A stretch of DNA of 49,396 nucleotides, taken from assembly GCA_014382905.1 (NCBI GenBank), contig JACNIU010000191.1, forward strand, positions 1-49,396, in the 5' to 3' direction. Of the stretch, positions 1 to 10,515 are shown piece after piece; within the stretch, counting starts at the first letter, position 1; each line of letters begins with the position of its first letter. The notes below the pieces were generated by a model. That model had not been told where the DNA came from and did not search any database. It saw only the letters and a program-made list of their open reading frames with translations. Both the position numbers and the translations under genes were made by a program. Source of the DNA: Desulfobacterales bacterium. Lineage in GTDB: Bacteria; Desulfobacterota; DSM-4660; Desulfatiglandales; Desulfatiglandaceae.

Positions 1-290
1 TTAAAATTCATGTCCTTCCTTTGAGCCTTTGTGCCTTAGTGGCTGAACTGTTACGAAACCAGTTATTTTTCCGCCCCAGGCCAGAGACAGATTGGGCCGC
101 AAAAGACGGCCGCCACAAGGCTCCTGATGAGTCTCCTGCCGCCAGATCTGGCTCGAAAGATCGGGTTTGAGAATCCGAGCCGTCTGTTCATCGGAAAATC
201 CGTACGGTAACACGTTAGATTTGAAATCCGGATTCCGCTGGCCGATGAGGTTTCAGGTTTCGGGGACCTCCTTTTCTTGAGAAACTTTCA

Positions 291-944
291 TTACAGTAGC
301 CCTACAGAAAAGGCCAAAAGAAACTGCCCGACATAGTAGAGGGGGAGGCCTATGAACCTATTTGCAGGTTCCTTCTTTACAAACCGGTCCCGGGCGACGA
401 ACAGATCAGAGACGTAGAAACAGGATGCCCCTGAAAAGACCACCATCCGCCCTTTCCAGGCAAAACTGGAATCACCCAATATCGACCAGGCCCCCGAAAG
501 CATAATGGTGATGACGATGATGTAGGCCAGGACCGGAACTTTCATGGATCCAAGGCGGGGTTTCAGCCAGTAGTATATATACCCGCTAAAGATGAACACA
601 ATAAGGGTTCCCACCCAGGTCCATATGTTTATACAGGCTACTCCAAAAAAGCCGATGATGTAAAAAATATGGCCGATCAAAAACGAGACCAGTCCCAGGC
701 GGAACATTTTGTCCTGGGGCAGGGCAAGAAAGACGTCCCCTCCTAAGCAGAACAACAGGCCGATCAGGAGAACGTGGTAATAGAAAGGGATGGGATGGGG
801 CTGGACCAGGAGGGTCATTACAAACAGCGCTGAAAGGGCAGTTTTTGTGGGCAGGAGACCTTTTCGGTTTTCCCTGTACTCATAATAGAGGAGAAAAGGA
901 AGGAGTATCCCACTTAGAACGATGATAATTATGTTCAGCGTCAT
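291..944 (-). CDS. YhhN/TMEM86-family lysoplasmalogenase-like membrane protein
   Basis: 217-aa multi-TM ORF; the 'LLFCLGGDVFLALPQDKMFRLGLVSFLIGHIFYI' segment is typical of the YhhN family. Confidence 0.8.
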   Translation of the reverse strand: MTLNIIIIVLSGILLPFLLYYEYRENRKGLLPTKTALSALFVMTLLVQPHPIPFYYHVLLIGLLFCLGGDVFLALPQDKMFRLGLVSFLIGHIFYIIGFFGVACINIWTWVGTLIVFIFSGYIYYWLKPRLGSMKVPVLAYIIVITIMLSGAWSILGDSSFAWKGRMVVFSGASCFYVSDLFVARDRFVKKEPANRFIGLPLYYVGQFLLAFSVGLL

Positions 945-1213
945 TCCAGTCTATCACCCCCTTATATAATTGAAGTTCGTGCTCTTGGGTTTTCGTTGGG
1001 TGTCATCTCAAATAAGGGTCCTGAAGTTTGAAATTTACATATAAAGTACTATATTAGAAAAATAGTCAAATGGGGCGTTTTTCAAACAAGACAACTCCCC
1101 TTCCTTTTTTACCTGTTGATTAGGCCTGTTTGCAAGTGTAATATGTAAACTTGCTGCGTAATCAGCTCAAGGTTTGGGAGACCCTGAAATTTGCATGCAA
1201 GGAAATAGATGAC

Positions 1214-2512
1214 ATGACCCAGTTAAAAAAAGCAAGATCCGGTGTCATCACGCCGGAGATGAAAAAGGTGGCCGAAAACGAGCAGGTGGATGCAGTCTGG
1301 CTCAGAGACCAGGTGGCAAAGGGAAGAGTTGTCATCCCCGCCAACAGAAGACATCATCGACTCGTGCCGTGCGGAATAGGAGAAGGGCTGTTCGTAAAGG
1401 TCAATGCCAATATCGGGACTTCTTCTGACAGATCTGTGCTTGAAGATGAGGTAGCGAAGCTGAGGGTATCCATGGAAGCCGGTGCGGACACGGTGATGGA
1501 CCTGTCAACCGGCAGCCAGATCGATGCGACGAGGGCGAGTATTTTAGCTGAATCGACGATCCCGGTGGGAACAGTTCCGATTTATCAGGCGGTCGTAGAG
1601 ACCGTGGAAGAAAAGGGCGGACTGATCCATCTGAGTGTGGACAAGATGTTTGAGGTGATTGAAAAGCAGGCCCGGGAAGGCGTTGACTTTATTACGGTTC
1701 ATTGCGGCCTCACAAGAGCGGCCCTGGAGATGTTGAGAAAACAGGGACGGATTACGGACATTGTAAGCCGTGGGGGTTCATTCCTGACCACCTGGATGTT
1801 GCACCATGACAGGGAAAACCCGCTTTACGAAAATTATGACAGACTTCTTGACATCGCCCGGGAATATGATGTGACGCTCAGCCTTGGCGATGCATTAAGA
1901 CCCGGATGCCTGGCCGATGCAACGGACAGGGCCCAGATTCATGAGCTAATGACCCTTGGACACCTCACGCAATTGGCCTGGGAAAGGGATGTCCAGGTGA
2001 TGATAGAAGGCCCGGGGCATGTCCCTTTAGATCAGATCGAGGCCAATGTCATACTCCAGAAAAAGCTGTGCCACCACGCCCCTTTTTACGTCCTGGGTCC
2101 TTTGGTCACGGACATTGCTGCAGGGTATGATCATGTGGCCTGCGCCATCGGCGGTGCCCTGGCCGGGGCGGCAGGCGCCGATTTTCTCTGCTATGTGACA
2201 CCTGCAGAGCATCTCTGTCTGCCAAGTGTTGAAGATGTTCGGGAGGGGGTCGTGGTCACAAAGATTGCGGCCCACGCGGCAGATATTGCAAAGGGAAATA
2301 AAATCGCCATCGAAAGGGACAGGCAGATGGCGGTTGCAAGAAAAAACCTGGACTGGGAAACCCAGATGAAGCTGGCAATTGACCCCAAAAAAGCCAGGGC
2401 GTACCGGGAACAGAACCCCCCTACAGATGATGATGTCTGTACCATGTGCGGGAAGTACTGCGCCATAAAACAGGTTAAGGAATACTTCACTTCCCCAGAC
2501 AGAACTGACTGA
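1214..2512 (+). CDS. thiC: Phosphomethylpyrimidine synthase ThiC (or BzaF-like paralog)
   Basis: ThiC-like throughout (MEAGADTVMDLSTG, IEGPGHVPLDQIEANV, C-terminal Cys cluster CTMCGKYC); start set at internal ATG 1214. Confidence 0.9.
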   Translation: MTQLKKARSGVITPEMKKVAENEQVDAVWLRDQVAKGRVVIPANRRHHRLVPCGIGEGLFVKVNANIGTSSDRSVLEDEVAKLRVSMEAGADTVMDLSTGSQIDATRASILAESTIPVGTVPIYQAVVETVEEKGGLIHLSVDKMFEVIEKQAREGVDFITVHCGLTRAALEMLRKQGRITDIVSRGGSFLTTWMLHHDRENPLYENYDRLLDIAREYDVTLSLGDALRPGCLADATDRAQIHELMTLGHLTQLAWERDVQVMIEGPGHVPLDQIEANVILQKKLCHHAPFYVLGPLVTDIAAGYDHVACAIGGALAGAAGADFLCYVTPAEHLCLPSVEDVREGVVVTKIAAHAADIAKGNKIAIERDRQMAVARKNLDWETQMKLAIDPKKARAYREQNPPTDDDVCTMCGKYCAIKQVKEYFTSPDRTD

Positions 2513-3869
2513 AGATGCTGTTTAATATGTCTTCGCTGGTGGTTTCTCCTGTGATTTCCCCTAAGGCATCGAGCCCGCTTTTAAGCTCCAAGGCGACAAT
2601 CTCCATCGGTGCCTCTTCTCTGGTTTCTGACACCGCATCTTTGAAAAACTGAAGCGCATCGCTCAAGGCACGCCGGTGCCGCAAGTTGGGTGCCGCGTGA
2701 GAGGATGTCACATCGGACCGGCCGCCAAGGATGCAATCTTTCATCGCCTTTTTCAGCGTGTCAAGTCCCTGGCCGGTAAGGGCCGAGATCCTGACAGACG
2801 GGAAAAGAGAAAAGGTCTCAGCGTTTGCCTCGTGATCGATCCTGGGGGGCAAATCAATCTTGTTCATCACGATCAGGGCCCTCTTCCCCTGCGATTGAAG
2901 GATAATGTCACGGTCGTCCCGGCCCAGAGGACGGCTCTGGTCAATGACAATCAACACGAAGTCGGCCTCGGTCAATTTCCGTTTGGTCAAGTCAACCCCA
3001 AGTCTCTCCACCTCATTCTTCACTTTCCGGATCCCCGCCGTATCCATCAACCGAAGCGGTATCCCTTCAATATTTATGGTGGATTCGATGATATCTCTCG
3101 TGGTGCCGGGGATGGGGGTCACAATAGCCCGTTGCTCGTTCAGGAGGCGATTTAAGAGGCTTGATTTCCCGGCATTGACCCGGCCGGCAATAACGGTATT
3201 GATCCCGTCCACCCAGATCCTGCTTTTATGGGCCTCTATGAATCCCTCAATCGGGGCGATGAGTTCTTTCTCTATTGCCGTTGCACCCTCTTTCCTGAAG
3301 ACGGTGTCGGTCTCCTCTTCCGGAAAATCGATGGCCACCTCTGCATGTGCAAGGATACCGATAGCCGCCTGTCTCAATCGCTCAATGTCCGCCCTAAACG
3401 AACCCTGGACCTGCTGTGACGATAAATAGATACCTCTCTCTGACTGGGAATTGATAAGATCGATAACCGCTTCAGCCTGTGTCAGATCGATCCGCCCGTT
3501 TAGAAATGCCCTCAGTGTAAATTCTCCGGGCCTGGCCAACCTTACCCCCTGATCCAGGACGGTCTCGAGGATCTTGGAAAGGAGTGCGTACCCACTGTGG
3601 GAGTTGATTTCAACGACGTCTTCTCGGGTATAAGTATGGGGACGCCTCATGAAGGAGAGAAGAACTTCATCGATGGGGTTTCCAGAGGAGGGGTCGTATA
3701 ATTGCCCCAGATAGAGACGGTGGCTCTTAAATGTCGTTGTGGGGTTCTTCGGCCTGAAGATCTTTCGGACGATTTCAGGACAGAGGGGGCCGCTGATACG
3801 GATGATGCCGATTCCTGCCTGGCCAATCGGAGTGGCGATAGCGGCGATGGTATCCTGATCAGGAGACAT
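2487..3869 (-). CDS. mnmE: tRNA modification GTPase MnmE
   Basis: DTIAAIATPIGQAGIGIIRISG N-terminus, GRVNAGKSSLLNRLL P-loop, C-terminal FCLGK. Confidence 0.97.
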   Translation of the reverse strand: MSPDQDTIAAIATPIGQAGIGIIRISGPLCPEIVRKIFRPKNPTTTFKSHRLYLGQLYDPSSGNPIDEVLLSFMRRPHTYTREDVVEINSHSGYALLSKILETVLDQGVRLARPGEFTLRAFLNGRIDLTQAEAVIDLINSQSERGIYLSSQQVQGSFRADIERLRQAAIGILAHAEVAIDFPEEETDTVFRKEGATAIEKELIAPIEGFIEAHKSRIWVDGINTVIAGRVNAGKSSLLNRLLNEQRAIVTPIPGTTRDIIESTINIEGIPLRLMDTAGIRKVKNEVERLGVDLTKRKLTEADFVLIVIDQSRPLGRDDRDIILQSQGKRALIVMNKIDLPPRIDHEANAETFSLFPSVRISALTGQGLDTLKKAMKDCILGGRSDVTSSHAAPNLRHRRALSDALQFFKDAVSETREEAPMEIVALELKSGLDALGEITGETTSEDILNSIFSQFCLGK

Positions 3870-3900
3870 CTCAATATTCTGCGGTTCGATATTCCTCGGT

Positions 3901-4674
3901 TCAATATTCTCTTTTTGGTGACCTTGAATCGCTATCTCTTTTAGGGATAATGACCACTTTTTTCAAGATGCCTTCTCCCCTCCCCTTTGTGCCTAACTCA
4001 TCGTCGTCCTTGAGGGCAAGATGCACAATCCTCCGGTCGTGAGGATTGAGAAGGTTGGTGGCAACCGGTCTCCGGATCCGCTTTGCTTTGTCGCCCATCC
4101 TCAAGGCCATTTGAATCAGGAAATCCTGCCTCCTCTGACGATAGTTCTCTGAATCGACAAGGACCCGAGCCCTCATTTCAAGCGATTTGTTCACAATCTT
4201 GTTGACGATAAACTGAAGCGCATCCAGGGTCCTCCCTTTCCTGCCTATCAAGAGGCCCGATTTATCACCTTCAATGTTCAGATTGATTGTTCCATCCATC
4301 TGTGCCGCTGTGACCATGGTCCCTTCCATCGGGATCAGGGCTAAGATATTCTCCAATGCCTCTTTTGCAATAGCAATCCCGTTTTCCGCCTCAGCTATTC
4401 GTTCCGTTTTTGTAACAGTAGTTTCATTTTCCGCTTCGGGGGGCAATACATCTTTTGCAGCAGCGATTTCGATTTCTTCTTCTTGTGATTCGGGCACTGT
4501 TTTGATCACCGCAACCCTTATCTTGGCCTTTCTCCCGCCAACTAAACCAAAAATTCCCGCTGATCCCGGTTCAATGATTTCGATATCCATTTCCTCTTTT
4601 GTAAGATTGAGTTGAGAGCACGCAATTTCGATAGCGTCTTCTTCTGTTTTTCCTTCAAACTCATAAGTTTCCAT
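3901..4674 (-). CDS. jag: Jag/KhpB RNA-binding protein (Jag-N, KH, R3H)
   Basis: Jag N-domain, 'LLIGRKGRTLDALQFIVN' KH motif, R3H-like C-terminus; directly downstream of yidC. Confidence 0.93.
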   Translation of the reverse strand: METYEFEGKTEEDAIEIACSQLNLTKEEMDIEIIEPGSAGIFGLVGGRKAKIRVAVIKTVPESQEEEIEIAAAKDVLPPEAENETTVTKTERIAEAENGIAIAKEALENILALIPMEGTMVTAAQMDGTINLNIEGDKSGLLIGRKGRTLDALQFIVNKIVNKSLEMRARVLVDSENYRQRRQDFLIQMALRMGDKAKRIRRPVATNLLNPHDRRIVHLALKDDDELGTKGRGEGILKKVVIIPKRDSDSRSPKREY

Positions 4675-4690
4675 GATTGTCCTCCAGATA

Positions 4691-6358
4691 TTATGCCGGT
4701 TTTTTGTGGATGCGGTACTGCTGGCCGATAGAAAGGATATTATTGATTAGCCAGTAAAGAACAAGACCGGAAGGAAAATTAATAAACATAAAAGTAAAAA
4801 TAACTGGCAAAAACATCATAATTTTGGCCTGAGTCGGATCGCCAGGGGTCGGCGTCATTTTTTGCTGAATAAACATTGAGGCACCCATCAGGAGCGTCAG
4901 AATGGGTATTCCGTAAGGCGGCGTCATAAACGGGATCTGAAACGGAAAATTAAATAACCGATCGGGCGCCGAGAGATCATTTATCCACAGTGCAAACGGG
5001 GCATGCCGCAACTCAATGCAGCCCCCCAGGACCCTGAAGAGCGCAAAAAACACCGGGATCTGAATAATCATAGGGAGACATCCCCCCATAGGGTTCACCT
5101 TGTAGGTCTTGTATAAGGCCATCATCTCCTGGTTTAATTTTTGCTTGTCGTTCTTGTACTTTTCCCTGAGCTTGGCCATCCTGGGTTGAAGCTTCTGCAT
5201 CTCCTTCATGGATTTATAGCTCTTGTGGGTCAGGGGCCAGAACAATATCTTGACTAAAATCGTCAGAAAAATGATAGAGACACCGTAGTTATGGATGTAA
5301 TCATCAAAGAACCGCAAAACATAGAGAAGGGGTTTTGCGATAATGTCTGTCCATCCGAAATTGATAGCCTGATCGAGGTTCTTTCCGAATTCTTTCAGTA
5401 TCCCCAAGTCGCGGGGCCCCAGATATAGTTCATATTGAGAAGACTTCAGTTCAGACGGGTTTATAGAAACAGGCGGCAGGAGATATGCCGCTTCCAGGAT
5501 CCCCGATGATAAATGACGTCCGGTAAAGACCCCCTGCGAAGGGACGTCCGGGACAATGGCCGACATAAAATAATTGTCCTCGTAGGCAACCCAACCTAAC
5601 TGGCCCTTAATGGTCTTTTCATCGGACGGGTCTTCGAGCTCAACCTCTTCCAGTTTCTTGTCCAGAAGCAAAGCAAAACCGATGTAGGCATAATAGCCCC
5701 CATTATTCTGAGGAGGCATGGCTTTCAGGCTTCCTCTAAAGACACCCTCTACAGATTTCGCGGATTGGTTGGTCACATCTACCTTTAGGTCAATCCTGTA
5801 TCGATCCGGATAAAAACGAAACGTCTGAATGATTGAAAGATCGTCTTCGGTTACAGTCCGGAAAACCAGCTCCCGTGGAGAGGACTCGGGGCCAAGCCGA
5901 ACGATGTCCTGATCCGGCTGAAAAACCGTTTCCCCCTTCTTACCGGCCGAATGATTGTCAAAGGTAACAAGCAGAAAATCGCCCATCCCTTTCTTAAGGC
6001 TCACAAGGTCGATCAGGGGAGAAGCAGGATCCGTGGTTTGACGATATTTTTTTAATTTAAAGCTTGTTATGGTAGGGCCCGCATTGCTGAAGACAGCCTT
6101 GTATAAAGGGGTATCGATTTGGATCTCTTTTTCATCTTGCCTGGGGATTAGCCCTACCGGCATTTCTTTCGGGGCGGGAGGTTGCGCCGGACGGCTTACT
6201 GCGGGTGCTTCTTGGGCCTTCGAGAGTTCTTTGGGCGCTTCACCAGAGGGCACTTCCTTCACTACCGGCGCCTGTTCCTGCTTCGGCCCGAAAAAGAACG
6301 ACCACCCAACGAGTATTATAAATGATAAAACAAATGCTATTAATGTTCTCTTATCCAT
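4691..6358 (-). CDS. yidC: Membrane protein insertase YidC
   Basis: MDKRTLIAFVLSFIILVGW N-terminus, large periplasmic domain, conserved C-terminal insertase core. Confidence 0.97.
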   Translation of the reverse strand: MDKRTLIAFVLSFIILVGWSFFFGPKQEQAPVVKEVPSGEAPKELSKAQEAPAVSRPAQPPAPKEMPVGLIPRQDEKEIQIDTPLYKAVFSNAGPTITSFKLKKYRQTTDPASPLIDLVSLKKGMGDFLLVTFDNHSAGKKGETVFQPDQDIVRLGPESSPRELVFRTVTEDDLSIIQTFRFYPDRYRIDLKVDVTNQSAKSVEGVFRGSLKAMPPQNNGGYYAYIGFALLLDKKLEEVELEDPSDEKTIKGQLGWVAYEDNYFMSAIVPDVPSQGVFTGRHLSSGILEAAYLLPPVSINPSELKSSQYELYLGPRDLGILKEFGKNLDQAINFGWTDIIAKPLLYVLRFFDDYIHNYGVSIIFLTILVKILFWPLTHKSYKSMKEMQKLQPRMAKLREKYKNDKQKLNQEMMALYKTYKVNPMGGCLPMIIQIPVFFALFRVLGGCIELRHAPFALWINDLSAPDRLFNFPFQIPFMTPPYGIPILTLLMGASMFIQQKMTPTPGDPTQAKIMMFLPVIFTFMFINFPSGLVLYWLINNILSIGQQYRIHKKPA

Positions 6359-6421
6359 CTTGGGCGCTTGGTCCTGATTATTCTCTTGAAAAGTTCGATT
6401 TATGAATCTGTATCCTGAACC

Positions 6422-6469
6422 CTAAGGGCTCACGCAAAAATGTGAACTTATTTTTGCGCGAACCCTTAG
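6422..6469. repeat. Palindromic intergenic element (19-bp arms, ~10-nt loop)
   Basis: ctaagggctcacgcaaaaa / tttttgcgcgaacccttag: 17 of 19 arm positions pair. Confidence 0.85.
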
Positions 6470-6508
6470 TCACAACCGCATACGAAGGGCCTGACAAAGC
6501 GACCGGCC

Positions 6509-6727
6509 TCATTTCAGCGGATCGTATCCTCCAGGATGAAATGGGTTGCATTTGGAGATCCTGACAAGGGTCAACCACCCTCCTCTCAAGACCCCGTACT
6601 TGTCGAAGGCAAAGCGGGCATACGTTGAGCATGTGGGATAAAAACGACAGGAAGGAAACCAAAAAGGCGAAATGAAACGCTGATATATAAATATCAATAC
6701 GATAGGTATATATCTAAAACTATGCAC
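6509..6727 (-). CDS. yidD: Membrane protein insertion efficiency factor YidD
   Basis: [24 protein letters not shown]...[11 protein letters not shown]; probable GTG start overlapping the rnpA stop. Confidence 0.93.
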   Translation of the reverse strand: MHSFRYIPIVLIFIYQRFISPFWFPSCRFYPTCSTYARFAFDKYGVLRGGWLTLVRISKCNPFHPGGYDPLK

Positions 6728-7070
6728 TAAGCTCTTTTTTGAAAAAGATCTCTCCGAGTTCTTCTTTGGTTTTCCAGAGATCCAAATAGCTGGCATCCTT
6801 CTTTGCTGCAACGACAATATCGTATCCTTGGGGGATTTTTGAGTAGTTGAGCCTAAAGAACTCCCGGATTAGTCGTTTGACTCTATTTCTTTTGACCGCG
6901 TTCCCCGACTTTTTACTAACAGTAACCCCCAACCTCGTTATGCCTAGCCCGTTCCGTTTGGTAATGACAACAAAGTGTCTCGTATGATGACGCTTACCCG
7001 ACCGATTTAGATTGACAAAATCCGTTCGATTCAATAATCTTCTTTTCTTTGGAAAAGAAAAAGAAATCAT
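6720..7070 (-). CDS. rnpA: Ribonuclease P protein component
   Basis: RNR-like motif '[18 protein letters not shown]'; adjacent to rpmH. Confidence 0.96.
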   Translation of the reverse strand: MISFSFPKKRRLLNRTDFVNLNRSGKRHHTRHFVVITKRNGLGITRLGVTVSKKSGNAVKRNRVKRLIREFFRLNYSKIPQGYDIVVAAKKDASYLDLWKTKEELGEIFFKKELSA

Positions 7071-7106
7071 AACATCCGAGGAAAATCGGCCAGACTTGAG
7101 GGCATC

Positions 7107-7241
7107 CTATACGGCTAATCGTTTCCGCCCCTTAGCCCTCCTTCTCTTTAAGACGCTTATTCCGCCATTAGTACGCATCCGCGCTCTGAAACCATGGGTT
7201 CTCGCTCTCTTGATGTTGCTGGGTTGATAAGTCCTCTTCAT
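7107..7241 (-). CDS. rpmH: 50S ribosomal protein L34
   Basis: [44 protein letters not shown] (44 aa); start set at the internal ATG. Confidence 0.98.
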   Translation of the reverse strand: MKRTYQPSNIKRARTHGFRARMRTNGGISVLKRRRAKGRKRLAV

Positions 7242-7440
7242 GATGTAATTCCTTTGAGTGAATTTTAGGCAAACGCTAATATAACTACGGGCAACTAACT
7301 TTGTCAAGCCAAATTATAGAACCCAAATTATTTCAATCTGTTATCCCCAAAGATGGATGAATCTTGCGTTTTCATCGTTTTATATTGATAATTTGTAACA
7401 GTTCGTATATCTAATTGGAAATTTGCGAGTCCAAATCATG

Positions 7441-7571
7441 ACAAACTCGTAAAAAGTCGGAAAGCACCCGTTGTCGTCATTCCCGCGAAAGCGGGAATCC
7501 AGTAAAATCAACCAGTTCTGGACTCCCGCTTTCGCGGGAGTGACGGCCTTGGAGACTTTTTACGAGACCAT
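7441..7571. repeat. MITE-like palindromic element with 'cgtcattcccgcgaaagcgggaat' core
   Basis: 13-bp terminal inverted repeats ctcgtaaaaagtc (7446-7458) / gactttttacgag (7554-7566); flanking 9-bp direct repeat caaatcatg at 7432-7440 and 7572-7580. Confidence 0.8.
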
Positions 7572-7584
7572 CAAATCATGCTGA

Positions 7585-8631
<1,047 letters not shown>

Positions 8632-8668
8632 CAGGGCAAGAGGCTTGGTTTTCCTCTTCCTTTAACTC

Positions 8669-8810
8669 GTGTCCATCCATAAATGGCTATTTTTCACAAT
8701 CTCTGTGTCAGATTCGGATTTTAATCCTCGAAATACTTCAATGTATTCCTGTGGTTAAAATCCTCATCTTCCTTGACCTTGTAAAAACTATCTCATTTCT
8801 GGATGGACAC
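8669..8810. repeat. MITE-like ~142-bp imperfect palindrome between mreB and mreC
   Basis: gtgtccatccataaatg... / ...catttctggatggacac termini plus inner ggattttaat/ggttaaaatcc palindrome; 6-bp direct repeat taactc at 8663-8668 and 8811-8816. Confidence 0.85.
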
Positions 8811-8889
8811 TAACTCATTGGTGAGATAGTCGACTCCTCAACCACTTAACAAAGTCTGTAGCAGGACAAAGCGGACCAAGGTTTTATCA

Positions 8890-9723
8890 TTGCAAGGTGA
8901 AAGACGCTCTCGTAAAATATGGATATCGGTTTTTCTTATCTGTCTTGCACTATTTTTGCTCTCCTCGAATTCAGGCCTGAGACAACCGTGGAATCCAGCA
9001 GAGCAATTAATTGTAGAAATTGCAGCTCCCTTCCAAAAGCTCGTCAAGCAAACCATAAACCTCACAAAAGACTTCTGGTCTAACTACTTCTACCTGATCG
9101 ACGTTCGTCATGAAAACAGGGTTTTGAAGCGTGAGATCAATTCCCTCGGGAGAGAAAACAGCCGATACAGAGAGTTGCTGGCCACCCAAGCAAGACTCCG
9201 GCAACTTCTCCAGTTCAAAGAGATCATTCGACGCCCGGTTGTCGCAGCCCAGGTCATAGGCCTGGACCCAACCGGATGGTTCAAATCAGTAATTATCGAT
9301 AAGGGGAAGAGTGCCGGTCTGAAGTTGGATATGCCGGTAGTAAACGCATCGGGTGTGGTGGGTAGGATCGTTTCTGTTTCGACGGACTACGCCAAAGTCT
9401 TGTTAATTATCGATCAGAACAGCGCTGTTGACTGCCTGATGCAACGCTCCCGGGACAGGGGAATGGTAAAAGGGCTGTCGAGCGGGGTTTGTAAAATGGA
9501 TTACATGGCCAAATCCAGCGATGCTGTTGTTGGAGACATGGTCATTACTTCAGGGATGGGCGGTATTTTCCCTAAAGGACTGTCGGTAGGAAAGATTTCA
9601 GGTGTGAAAGAAGGTTCTGGAGAGCTTTTTAAAGAGATCGACGTCACACCATCTGTTGATTTCTCCAAGTTAGAAGAAGTTCTTGTCATACAAACCAAAA
9701 GGAGAGATGAGAAAATGAAGTGA
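8890..9723 (+). CDS. mreC: Rod shape-determining protein MreC
   Basis: Single TM plus coiled coil, 'VIGLDPTGWFKSVIIDKGKSAGL' and 'VVNASGVVGRIVSV' motifs. Confidence 0.95.
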   Translation: MQGERRSRKIWISVFLICLALFLLSSNSGLRQPWNPAEQLIVEIAAPFQKLVKQTINLTKDFWSNYFYLIDVRHENRVLKREINSLGRENSRYRELLATQARLRQLLQFKEIIRRPVVAAQVIGLDPTGWFKSVIIDKGKSAGLKLDMPVVNASGVVGRIVSVSTDYAKVLLIIDQNSAVDCLMQRSRDRGMVKGLSSGVCKMDYMAKSSDAVVGDMVITSGMGGIFPKGLSVGKISGVKEGSGELFKEIDVTPSVDFSKLEEVLVIQTKRRDEKMK

Positions 9724-9855
9724 TGATCACGCAACGGCAAGGAATTTCATGTCAATAGTGCCCGAATGGATATCCAGTAATCTGATCAGAAAGGAGAGCC
9801 CATCGTCAAGACACAAGAAAGCAGAAAGCCAAGTTTTTGTATCGCTGCATGGTTT

Positions 9856-10350
9856 GTGGGGGTTCTATTCACACTCCTGAAAGGCGTCTGGATAAATCCC
9901 TGGAGTGTAGGGGTTTTTGATATAGGGCTCTTAACCATATTAATCGCTTATCTATTCTTGTCCTTCGGCGGAACCCAGGCATTGGCCTTTGCGTTGGGAC
10001 AGGGGTTTTTAATTGATATTTTCTCCGGGGGTTTGCACGGTCTGTTTACAGCACTTTATTTATGCGTTTTTGGAGGAATCTTCTTGGGGTCGCGGTTCTT
10101 TAACCTGCAGGCCCCCAAAGGACAAATAGTCATCGTCTCGTTGGCAATTTTTTTAAAAAATAGTATGCTGATCGTAATTCTTGCTCTTTTTTCCCACAGC
10201 ATTGTTTTGTCAATGCTATTCCTCCGTGCTTCAGCAGTTTCGATAATAGCCACCGGTCTGATCGCCCCGATTCTTTTCAGCCTGTTCAACCGGTTGAGAG
10301 ACGCTACCGGAGAGGAAGCAACCCCTTCTCCTGAAGAGATCCAGGAGTGA
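9856..10350 (+). CDS. mreD: Rod shape-determining protein MreD
   Basis: Hydrophobic ORF between mreC and PBP2; MreD-like 'GFLIDIFSGGLHGL'. Confidence 0.85.
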   Translation: MGVLFTLLKGVWINPWSVGVFDIGLLTILIAYLFLSFGGTQALAFALGQGFLIDIFSGGLHGLFTALYLCVFGGIFLGSRFFNLQAPKGQIVIVSLAIFLKNSMLIVILALFSHSIVLSMLFLRASAVSIIATGLIAPILFSLFNRLRDATGEEATPSPEEIQE

Positions 10351-10515
10351 CTATTGACTGTTTAACTGATTAAGCCACGTCCTGCGGGCCTCCGGCTCAT
10401 AGAGAGCCTACGCCTCGGAGAGCGTGGTCAAAATTCATTGGCTATGCCTGGACAGAACCATGGGAATAGTGGGGAACTCTGCTGATCCCCTGTTTCCATC
10501 CTTTCATGTCCTATA

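Noticed and set aside
1-213. 70-aa minus-strand ORF at the window start
   Set aside because: Overlaps an intergenic repeat-like sequence (cctttgagcctttgtgccttagtggctgaac); peptide has no domain-like character.
960-1213. TPP riboswitch upstream of thiC
   Set aside because: No recognisable ctgaga/THI-box motif in the upstream spacer.
2676-3429. Plus-strand ORFs of 159 and 174 aa opposite mnmE
   Set aside because: Antisense shadows of a confidently identified gene; translations are rich in Arg/Pro/Ser without family signatures.
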